DNA of 6,320 bases from Loktanella sp. (GTDB lineage: Bacteria; Pseudomonadota; Alphaproteobacteria; Rhodobacterales; Rhodobacteraceae): assembly GCA_003551805.1 (NCBI GenBank), contig PUNR01000063.1:1-6320 (forward strand), given 5' to 3'. The first letter of the stretch is position 1; every line of letters begins with the position of its first letter. Of the stretch, positions 1 through 5,299 are shown one piece after another. The notes beneath the pieces are model-generated. The model worked only from the letters and a program-made list of their open reading frames with translations. It was not told the DNA's origin and did not search any database. The position numbers were made by a program, and so were the translations under genes.

Positions 1-2663
1 CCCTGACGCCACCTTTGCTTGTTTCCTTTGACAACACCTGGCACCGCGTGGGCCTGCATGTTGCACCTGCGACAACGCCGAACGGTGGTGTGGGTCAGGT
101 GCTGATTGTCTTTCTGGACGGCGGTCAGGAAGAACAGACCAGCCCGCCCGTCGCAGAACACGCCTCTAGCAGCGAAGTTGCGCGCCTGAGAGAAGAGTTG
201 CACGCGATCGAGGCACGGCTGTCCACCTCGAAGGCGGAAAACGAAACTGCGATTCAGGATTTACGTGTCGCCAACGAGGAACTGCAATCAATCAACGAGG
301 AATACCGTTCGACCTCGGAGGAGCTGGAAACCTCGAAAGAAGAATTGCAGTCGATGAACGAGGAACTGCAGACCGTCAATGCCGAGCTTAAGAACAAGCT
401 TGAAACGGTCGGCGCGGCCCATAGCGACCTGCAAAACCTGATGGTGGCGACCGAGGTCGGGAGCCTGTTTCTGGACCGCGAATTGCGGATCAGGATGTTC
501 ACCCCCAACATCACGCAGGTATTCAACGTCACCGGCATTGATATCGGGCGGCCGATTACAGACTTTACCCATTATCTGCAGTTTGACGATCTGGTCGCAG
601 ATGCGCGAAGGGTCATGGAAACGCTGATCCCTGTCGAACATGAGGTCGAGGAAAGGCGTGACGGGCGTTGGTTGCTTGTCCGGCTACGGCCTTACCGGAC
701 GATTGATGATCGCATCGACGGTGTCGTGGTGACATGCGTTGATGTGACAGACCGTCGTGAGGCAGCCCGACGCCTGCAGGAAAACGACAAAAGGCAAAGG
801 TTTCTGCTGGCCTGGTCGGATGCGATCCGTGTGCTGAATGACGCCGCCGCGATTGAGACGGAAACCTGCAGGCGACTGGCCGAATGGTTGCAGGTGGACA
901 GTGTCTATCTGGCCAGATTCGATAAAGCTAAAGGTGTTGCCTGCATCACGCATGACATCCCCGTCGATCAGGGCGGACCGCGCATCGGCAGATACAAGAC
1001 CGAGGCGCTTGAATGGGCAATCGACATTCTGGGCAGGGATGAGTGCCTGATCATTGCGGATGTGCAAAGCTCTGCTCAGGTTCCGGCTGCGACAGGACAG
1101 GTCGCTGCCAATTTGAACATCCTGTCCTGCGCGGCAGTGCCAGTGATCAGGGATGGTGTGCTTGTTGGGGCGCTTTGCGTGCCTTGTTCTGAAATTCGCG
1201 TGTGGGAACAAAAGGAAACCGAATTGCTCCGCGAGGTCGCGGACCGTTTGTGGACCGCGCGGGAACGTGCCTGTGTCGGTGCAGCCCTGCGCGGCAGCGA
1301 AGAACGCTTTCGTGCTTTGGTCATCGCCACTTCGCAAGTTGTCTATCGCATGAACCCGGACTGGAGCGCGATGCAGGAACTGGACGGGCGCGGGTTTCTG
1401 GAAGACACCAATGCGCCAGACGAAGGTTGGGCTGACCGGTATATTCCGCCCCAGGACCAGCCGCATGTCTGGCGCGCGATCCGTGCTGCCGTTGCCGAAA
1501 AGGTGCCATTCGACTTTGAACACCGCGTCACCCGCGAAGATGGCGGCACCGGATGGGTCCATTCCCGCGCCGCACCGATCCTTGATGAAGCAGGCAATAT
1601 CGTGGAATGGTTCGGTGCTGCCAATGACACGACAGAACGGCGCGAACGTGAACAGGCCCTGCGCCGCGCGCGTGACGAGTTGGCATTGGCGACGGCGGCA
1701 GCGCAGGTGGGCTGGGGTGGATGGGACCTTAAATCCGACTTGGCGGATTGGGACGAAAGGGCACTCAAAATTATCGGGCTGGCCCCTGATGATCAGAATG
1801 TCAGCCACTGGTATGATCGGATACATGTGGATGACCGGCAAACTGTCATAGCAGAAATGTCAGCCGCGTCAGAGCAAGTGCGCAGTTTTGATCTTGAGTA
1901 CCGGGTTGTGCATGATGATGGCCCGGTGCGGTTCGTTCACGGCACCGGCGCCTTCCGCAAGCTTGTCCAGGACGATGAGGAAACCATCACTGGCACTGGC
2001 CTTGTGCGCGATATTACCGAATTGCGCCGCTGGGAGGCGAACCAGCGTATGCTGCTTGGCGAACTCAACCATCGCGTCAAGAACATGCTGGCCGTCGTGA
2101 ATTCCATTGCCAATCAGACGCTGCGCAACAGTTCGGACATGGAAACTTTCGTGAATTCGTTTGGTGCGCGGATACAATCGCTGTCACGCGCACATTCGGT
2201 CCTGACCCAACGAAATTGGGAAGGTGCAGAGCTACGCGATATTGTCCAGCAAGCGGTATCGAGCTTTGCAGAACAGTCTGACAACCGCGTTGTCATTGAA
2301 GGGCCGCCCGTTGTCCTTAACCCCAATGCGGCCTTGTCCCTGGCGCTGGCGCTGCACGAATTGGGAACCAATGCGACCAAATACGGGGCGTGGTCAACGC
2401 CCGCTGGTCAGATTTACATCGGCTGGGAATTGGTGAACGGCACGTGGTTGAAATTCATCTGGCGAGAGACGGGTGGCCCGGATGTTAAACCCCCGTCACG
2501 CAAAGGATTTGGCACCCGACTGCTGACGCGTGGCATTGGCCGGGAACTAGGTGGACAGGTATCTGTTGAGTACAATGAACGGGGCGTGCGCTGCCTCATG
2601 GAATTTGTCATTAGCCAAGAGAGCGGACCAAATGAAACAGAGCCTGAGACTGCTGATCGTTGA
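1..2663 (+). CDS. Multidomain HWE-family sensor histidine kinase, CheB/CheR-fusion type, 5' end missing
   Basis: The frame is open to the left edge, so this is the C-terminal part of a longer protein. Residues are numbered from the TTG at 15. Residues 1-36 resemble the end of the PAS-like module that follows CheR in CheB/CheR fusions. Residues about 55-140 are a Glu-rich coiled coil with repeated NEELQ/SEELE/KEELQ units, typical of those fusions. Then come a PAS domain (about 137-250), a GAF domain (about 265-415), a PAS (about 430-545) and a second PAS (about 555-672). The kinase core has phosphoacceptor H686 in LNHRVKN, N-box H781-E782 and N786, the W816-x-E818 motif that defines HWE kinases, GG at 820-821 and GFG at 831-833. 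All catalytic signatures are intact. It should autophosphorylate on His and pass phosphate to a response regulator, most simply the overlapping gene downstream. No transmembrane segment is visible, so it is probably cytoplasmic. The upstream CheB/CheR part is inferred, and the ligand is unknown. Confidence 0.93.
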   Translation, partial: LTPPLLVSFDNTWHRVGLHVAPATTPNGGVGQVLIVFLDGGQEEQTSPPVAEHASSSEVARLREELHAIEARLSTSKAENETAIQDLRVANEELQSINEEYRSTSEELETSKEELQSMNEELQTVNAELKNKLETVGAAHSDLQNLMVATEVGSLFLDRELRIRMFTPNITQVFNVTGIDIGRPITDFTHYLQFDDLVADARRVMETLIPVEHEVEERRDGRWLLVRLRPYRTIDDRIDGVVVTCVDVTDRREAARRLQENDKRQRFLLAWSDAIRVLNDAAAIETETCRRLAEWLQVDSVYLARFDKAKGVACITHDIPVDQGGPRIGRYKTEALEWAIDILGRDECLIIADVQSSAQVPAATGQVAANLNILSCAAVPVIRDGVLVGALCVPCSEIRVWEQKETELLREVADRLWTARERACVGAALRGSEERFRALVIATSQVVYRMNPDWSAMQELDGRGFLEDTNAPDEGWADRYIPPQDQPHVWRAIRAAVAEKVPFDFEHRVTREDGGTGWVHSRAAPILDEAGNIVEWFGAANDTTERREREQALRRARDELALATAAAQVGWGGWDLKSDLADWDERALKIIGLAPDDQNVSHWYDRIHVDDRQTVIAEMSAASEQVRSFDLEYRVVHDDGPVRFVHGTGAFRKLVQDDEETITGTGLVRDITELRRWEANQRMLLGELNHRVKNMLAVVNSIANQTLRNSSDMETFVNSFGARIQSLSRAHSVLTQRNWEGAELRDIVQQAVSSFAEQSDNRVVIEGPPVVLNPNAALSLALALHELGTNATKYGAWSTPAGQIYIGWELVNGTWLKFIWRETGGPDVKPPSRKGFGTRLLTRGIGRELGGQVSVEYNERGVRCLMEFVISQESGPNETEPETADR

Positions 2664-3000
2664 GGATGAATCGCTTGTCGCAATGGATCTTGAGGACATA
2701 CTTGAAGACTGCGGACATGTTGTCTTGGATGTCGCCGCCAATATTGAGCAGGTGATGATCGGCCTTGATCGTCATGCTGACCTTGACGGTGTCTTGCTTG
2801 ACGCAAATCTGGGTGGCGTTTCCAGCCTACCGGTGGCCGAGAAACTGGACAGCGCCGGCATCCCGTATGTCATTACGTCCGGATATGACCGGCACCAGCT
2901 GATCGAGGACGGCTTTACCGGGCCATCAATAGCGAAGCCTTATCGCACGCCTGAAATAGAGGCTGTTTTGCAGGTATTCTCTGACGTCAGAAATGATTGA
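2632..3000 (+). CDS. Single-domain response regulator (receiver only)
   Basis: A 122-residue CheY-like receiver with no output domain. The acidic pocket is E11-D12 (LLIVEDES), the phosphoacceptor is D57 (LLDANLGG), the switch threonine is T82 (ITSGY) and the conserved lysine is K102 in AKPY. The ATG at 2632 is chosen because it puts the receiver fold at the N terminus and has an AGAGAG Shine-Dalgarno-like run about 8 bases upstream. The open frame extends to an ATG at 2551, but those 27 extra residues overlap the kinase and do not look like receiver sequence. The gene overlaps the 3' end of the kinase by 32 bp, which suggests translational coupling and a cognate pair. Receivers of this kind beside HWE kinases usually act as phosphate relays or sinks or by protein contact rather than by binding DNA. 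The target is not evident. Confidence 0.93.
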   Translation: MKQSLRLLIVEDESLVAMDLEDILEDCGHVVLDVAANIEQVMIGLDRHADLDGVLLDANLGGVSSLPVAEKLDSAGIPYVITSGYDRHQLIEDGFTGPSIAKPYRTPEIEAVLQVFSDVRND

Positions 3001-3017
3001 ACTATGAGAAGACTGCA

Positions 3018-3037
3018 CAGCTTTTACGATAAAGCTG
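3018..3037 (+). terminator. Hairpin just after the receiver gene, possible weak terminator
   Basis: A perfect 7-bp stem (CAGCTTT and AAAGCTG) with a 6-base loop starts 17 bases after the receiver stop codon. The position fits an operon end. The bases after the stem (TTGGTCTTG) are only moderately T-rich, so this is not a classical rho-independent terminator. It could equally be an operator or an mRNA-stabilising stem. Confidence 0.35.
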
Positions 3038-3089
3038 TTGGTCTTGATTGGAATACAAGGTTTTGAAACTGTGCAGGGCAGCGTTGCCT

Positions 3090-3114
3090 GCAAATCGTAT
3101 CGAGGCGATTTTGC
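3090..3114 (+). promoter_or_regulatory. Imperfect hairpin in the leader of the second kinase
   Basis: GCAAATCG (3090-3097) pairs with CGATTTTGC (3106-3114) with one bulged T, around an 8-base loop. It lies about 35 bases before the ATG of the PAS-HWE kinase. It may be a leader structure or a protein-binding palindrome. I found no convincing -35/-10 pair in 3001-3147, and the kinase ATG at 3148 has no clear Shine-Dalgarno, so how this gene is expressed is open. Confidence 0.25.
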
Positions 3115-3147
3115 AGCCGGTGTTAGATTAAATAATGGTCAGTCAAA

Positions 3148-4131
3148 ATGAATGATGGATCAGCGCAACCCGATGACGTGACTTGGGATGAACGCCACCT
3201 GCGCATCGCAACTGACATTGCTGGCGTCGGGCTTTGGTCGTGGCATGCCGTTATAGACCGCATCACGATGGATCAGCGCGCGTTCAACCTGTGGGGTCTG
3301 ACGCCCCGGGCTGCGGTCACGATCGACGACCTTTCTGCATCCATCCACCCTGACGACCAAGATAAGGTTCACGCGGCGTTTGATGCCGTGCGGGATGCGG
3401 GGGTGGATCATCATTGCGATTTTCGGATCTGGCGTGGCGATGAAATTCGTTGGATATCTGCCCGCTGCCGCTGCGACGGGGACGATCGGAAAGTGTTTGG
3501 TGTTTTCGTTGATGTCACGGCCCGCATGCAGGCCGAGGAACAGCGCGAACTTATTGCCTGCGAAATGCGGCATCGCGTCAAGAACCTGTTCAGTGTGACA
3601 ACCGCAGTCGCGTCGTTTGCGGCAAAGTCGACAGATACAAAACAAGAGATGCTGAAAGATCTGACGCTTCGCCTTCAAAGCCTTGCAGGGGCCTATAATC
3701 TTGTTCATCCGCGTGGCACGGCACAGGATAACAACATCAGGTTGGATCACCTGCTTGCGGCTTTGGTGAAGCCGTATTCTGCGGTATCGCTTGAGAATAG
3801 TCCCGAGACCCCACCGCATGTGATTGTGGGAGAGAGATGCATCACATCCATGGCGATGATTATTCACGATTTGGCAACAAACTCTGCCAAATTCGGCGCA
3901 CTTTCGCGCGATGTCGGGAAGGTTGGGATTTCATGCCATGCGCGGGCTGAAGACATCCGGATCATCTGGTCCGAATATCATTCAGCAGAACTAAATGACG
4001 AATTCGATAGCGAAATGACCGAACGTATCGTGAAACAGCTGAACGGTTCGCTGTCGCGCGATTGGACAGATGCCGGCCTGAATGTGACCTTGCGTTTCGA
4101 CAAAGCCACGTTGCAGGGCTGCGCTGGCTAG
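3148..4131 (+). CDS. PAS-HWE histidine kinase with degenerate ATP-lid region
   Basis: A 327-residue soluble sensor. A PAS domain (about 15-126) carries the usual IHPDDQ motif at 66-71 and closes with the VDVT segment at 121-124. The dimerisation and phosphoacceptor region follows, with H142 in MRHRVKN. The N box is IHDLATNSAKFGAL (H240, N245) and the HWE signature W274-x-E276 is present. After that the sequence departs from the family: the Gly-Gly after WxE is His-Ser, the GFG motif is missing, and the stretch from the Trp to the end of the domain's QLNG helix is about five residues shorter than in the large kinase upstream. ATP binding may therefore be weak or lost, while the fold and phosphoacceptor His look intact. 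The ATG at 3148 is the first start after an in-frame TAA at 3133; no good Shine-Dalgarno is seen. It converges with the FixJ-like regulator. It could be an active kinase with a divergent lid, or a pseudokinase acting as a phosphotransfer protein. Confidence 0.9.
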   Translation: MNDGSAQPDDVTWDERHLRIATDIAGVGLWSWHAVIDRITMDQRAFNLWGLTPRAAVTIDDLSASIHPDDQDKVHAAFDAVRDAGVDHHCDFRIWRGDEIRWISARCRCDGDDRKVFGVFVDVTARMQAEEQRELIACEMRHRVKNLFSVTTAVASFAAKSTDTKQEMLKDLTLRLQSLAGAYNLVHPRGTAQDNNIRLDHLLAALVKPYSAVSLENSPETPPHVIVGERCITSMAMIIHDLATNSAKFGALSRDVGKVGISCHARAEDIRIIWSEYHSAELNDEFDSEMTERIVKQLNGSLSRDWTDAGLNVTLRFDKATLQGCAG

Positions 4132-4910
4132 ATTTTGCGTGTGGCTGTCAGGTACAGTTGCACAAGTGCGGTCAAAGAACTTGCTCCGGTCTTGCTCATT
4201 ACGCTGGCGCGGTGATATTCCACCGTCCTTTGGCTGATCTCAAGGCCGGCAGCGATGATCTTATTGGGCTTGCCGTCCAGCATCCCTTCCAGAACATCGT
4301 TTTCACGCGGTGTCAGCGCGTCAAAACATGCCTTTGCGTGATCACGTTCCTGCACCTGCGCCCGCATGACACGGGCATGTTCAAGGGCCTCTGCCACGCT
4401 GTTAATCAGGACCGATGAATCGGCGGGTTTTTCAATAAAGTCATGTGCGCCAGCCTTTAATGCAGCGACGGCGGTTTTCGCATCGTCATGTCCGGTCAGC
4501 ATGATGGACGGAAGATCGCAGCCTTCTGCCTGTAAGGTTTCAAGCAACATCAGCCCGGTCATGCCCGGCAAGCTCATGTCGACGACAAGGCAGGCGTCAT
4601 CCGTCGGGCGCGGGGCGTTCAGGAATTTTTCTGCAGTCTGGTAAATAGCGACCTCATAACCGGCGCTTTGGAACAAATCGCGGCCAAGTTCGCACAGGAT
4701 TGAATCATCTTCGACAAAATGGATGGTCGGACGGGTTTCGATGGCAGGGATGGTCACATCGGTCGTGTTACCTGCCGCTGATGCCAGCGTGGGGTCGCCA
4801 CCGTCGGGGCCAAGATCGGGAGGGTAATCCTCATCAGACCTGCGGGTGTCCGATAAGACGTGAAGACAAACATTGTTACTCGAACACATTACAAGGGCAT
4901 CACTGTTCAT
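4128..4910 (-). CDS. FixJ/NarL-type response regulator with N-terminal extension
   Basis: A two-domain transcription regulator of 260 residues from the ATG at 4910. The receiver spans about 61-180: acidic pocket E67-D68-D69, phosphoacceptor D111 (LVVDMSLPG), T139 (MLTGH) and K161 (EKP). The LuxR-type helix-turn-helix spans about 197-256 (LTPRENDVLEGMLDG, then SQRTVEYHRASVMSK). FixJ-type proteins are usually about 200-210 residues; this one has about 60 extra N-terminal residues with two cysteines (C9, C15), a cluster of acidic and proline/glycine residues, and no recognised domain. The start at 4910 is chosen for the strong GAGGAG Shine-Dalgarno. An ATG at 4934 lacks one, and a GTG at 4755-4757 would give a normal 209-residue protein but also lacks a good one. 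It probably binds DNA when phosphorylated. The convergent PAS-HWE kinase and the large kinase upstream are the nearby candidate partners. Confidence 0.93.
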   Translation of the reverse strand: MNSDALVMCSSNNVCLHVLSDTRRSDEDYPPDLGPDGGDPTLASAAGNTTDVTIPAIETRPTIHFVEDDSILCELGRDLFQSAGYEVAIYQTAEKFLNAPRPTDDACLVVDMSLPGMTGLMLLETLQAEGCDLPSIMLTGHDDAKTAVAALKAGAHDFIEKPADSSVLINSVAEALEHARVMRAQVQERDHAKACFDALTPRENDVLEGMLDGKPNKIIAAGLEISQRTVEYHRASVMSKTGASSLTALVQLYLTATRKI

Positions 4911-4916
4911 GATCTG

Positions 4917-4922
4917 CTCCTC
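4917..4922 (-). promoter_or_regulatory. Shine-Dalgarno that sets the FixJ-like regulator start
   Basis: On the minus strand GAGGAG lies six bases before the ATG at 4910. The alternative in-frame ATG at 4934 has no such sequence, and this motif falls inside that longer reading. It therefore favours the 260-residue form over the 268-residue form. Confidence 0.7.
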
Positions 4923-4949
4923 AACTTGCTGCATTGATGTCGGATCAAT

Positions 4950-4972
4950 AACTTGTGAAGGTCACACAAGTT
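4950..4972. repeat. Perfect inverted repeat, operator candidate in the divergent region
   Basis: AACTTGTG (4950-4957) and CACAAGTT (4965-4972) are perfect 8-bp arms around a 7-base spacer. A second, nested register reads TGTGA-AGG-TCACA (4954-4966). The site lies about 40 bp upstream of the FixJ-like regulator start, where an autoregulatory or regulator site would be expected. The half-site TGTGA resembles CRP/FNR sites, but the three-base spacing does not fit that family. The binding protein is unknown; the adjacent LuxR-type regulator is an obvious candidate. Confidence 0.5.
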
Positions 4973-4974
4973 CC
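4950..4974 (-). promoter_or_regulatory. Possible EcfG-like promoter for the FixJ-like regulator (weak match)
   Basis: On the minus strand GGAAC (4974-4970) is followed after 16 bases by AGTT (4953-4950). The -35 and spacing match the general-stress consensus GGAAC-N16/17-CGTT, but the first -10 base is wrong. It overlaps the inverted repeat, so a protein bound there would block it. A similar one-mismatch site occurs inside coding sequence at 2543-2567, so such matches also arise by chance. Confidence 0.3.
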
Positions 4975-5003
4975 ATGCAAAAAACCCCCAATAAAGGCTG
5001 TTT

Positions 5004-5036
5004 CAGCACTGACGTTTGGTCAGTCGGCTGCTTTTT
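5004..5036 (+). terminator. Hairpin followed by T-run, terminator or attenuator candidate
   Basis: CAGC-ACTGAC (5004-5013), a GTTTG loop, then GTCAGT (5019-5024), a two-base CG bulge and GCTG (5027-5030) form a 10-bp stem, followed by C and five Ts (5032-5036). This is the form of a rho-independent terminator on the plus strand, yet no plus-strand gene lies immediately upstream. It could end a short unannotated transcript starting near 4950, act as an attenuator, or block read-through toward the cytochrome gene. Confidence 0.45.
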
Positions 5037-5107
5037 GCGTCGCTTGATTGGGACGCCACAAGACGCGCATGGCGCAGGTGACATTACCTTTTGGGCAAGA
5101 CTTTTTC

Positions 5108-5132
5108 GGAACGACCTTTGATGCGGCTCGTT
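5108..5132 (+). promoter_or_regulatory. EcfG-type general stress response promoter
   Basis: GGAAC (5108-5112), 16 bases, then CGTT (5129-5132) match exactly the -35 and -10 elements known for the alphaproteobacterial general-stress sigma factor EcfG. Transcription would start near 5139-5142, leaving a leader of about 20 bases before the Shine-Dalgarno and ATG at 5161. In about 250 bp of random sequence an exact match on either strand has under a 1% chance. It should drive the small ORF and the cytochrome gene in stress or stationary phase. Confidence 0.75.
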
Positions 5133-5160
5133 GGTTAACCGCTGCACGAAAGGAAATGTC

Positions 5161-5298
5161 ATGTACTTCACTGATGATGAAAGACCCGATACTGCCGGAC
5201 AGGATTTGTCCACGACAGAGTCTGTACGCCTGATCGCATCGGCCAAAATCGAAGGCCCCGCACGACGGCGCGAAGGAATAGCCTTGGGGCGATCTTGA
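5161..5298 (+). CDS. Small hypothetical protein, 45 aa, upstream of cytochrome c
   Basis: I do not recognise this protein. It begins MYFTDDERPD and is hydrophilic throughout, acidic in its first half and Arg-rich near the end (PARRRE). It has no membrane segment, no cysteine and no signal peptide. Support for it being real: an AAAGGAAA Shine-Dalgarno (5149-5156, core AGGA) six bases before the ATG, placement right after the EcfG-type promoter, and a TGA stop one base before the cytochrome ATG, an arrangement typical of translational coupling. Its role may be regulatory, or it may simply deliver ribosomes to the next start. A competing ORF in another frame starting at 5069 has no Shine-Dalgarno and would start upstream of the predicted transcript. 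Codon evidence is thin at this length. Confidence 0.5.
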   Translation: MYFTDDERPDTAGQDLSTTESVRLIASAKIEGPARRREGIALGRS

Positions 5299-5299
5299 T

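Noticed and set aside
255..404. Internal repeats in DNA encoding NEELQ/SEELE units
   Set aside because: Explained by the coiled-coil heptads of the CheB/CheR-type fusion; not a separate repeat element.
795..1260. GAF domain considered as a phytochrome or cyanobacteriochrome chromophore domain
   Set aside because: No recognisable chromophore-binding cysteine motif or flanking PHY domain; it looks like a generic GAF. No LOV NCRFLQ motif is present in the PAS domains either.
684..1841. 385-codon open frame on the minus strand opposite the large kinase
   Set aside because: It lies wholly antisense to a clear PAS/GAF kinase, shows no recognisable domain, and its composition (Arg, His, Pro and Cys rich) is that of a shadow frame in GC-rich coding DNA.
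2543..2567. GGAAC-N16-TGTT upstream of the single-domain receiver
   Set aside because: The -10 is mismatched and the site is within conserved kinase coding sequence; the overlap of the two genes suggests co-transcription. It is useful as a reminder that one-mismatch sites occur by chance.
3135..3155. Six-codon mini-ORF (ATG 3135 to TGA 3155) overlapping the second kinase start
   Set aside because: Too short and without a Shine-Dalgarno to distinguish from chance.
3154..3279. Thirteen-base direct repeat GATGGATCAGCGC (3154-3166 and 3267-3279)
   Set aside because: A single pair of this length is expected about once in a few windows of this size by chance, and both copies lie in coding sequence in different contexts.
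3160..3867. 235-codon open frame on the minus strand opposite the PAS-HWE kinase
   Set aside because: Antisense shadow of a well-supported gene; no domain and no Shine-Dalgarno evidence.
5069..5233. 54-codon ORF starting at ATG 5069 that overlaps the promoter and the small ORF
   Set aside because: It has no Shine-Dalgarno, would begin upstream of the predicted transcription start, and conflicts with the better supported ORF at 5161. It cannot be fully excluded.
4962..5246. 94-codon minus-strand ORF across the divergent region
   Set aside because: It runs through the promoter, the terminator-like hairpin and the small ORF, and I recognise no domain in it.
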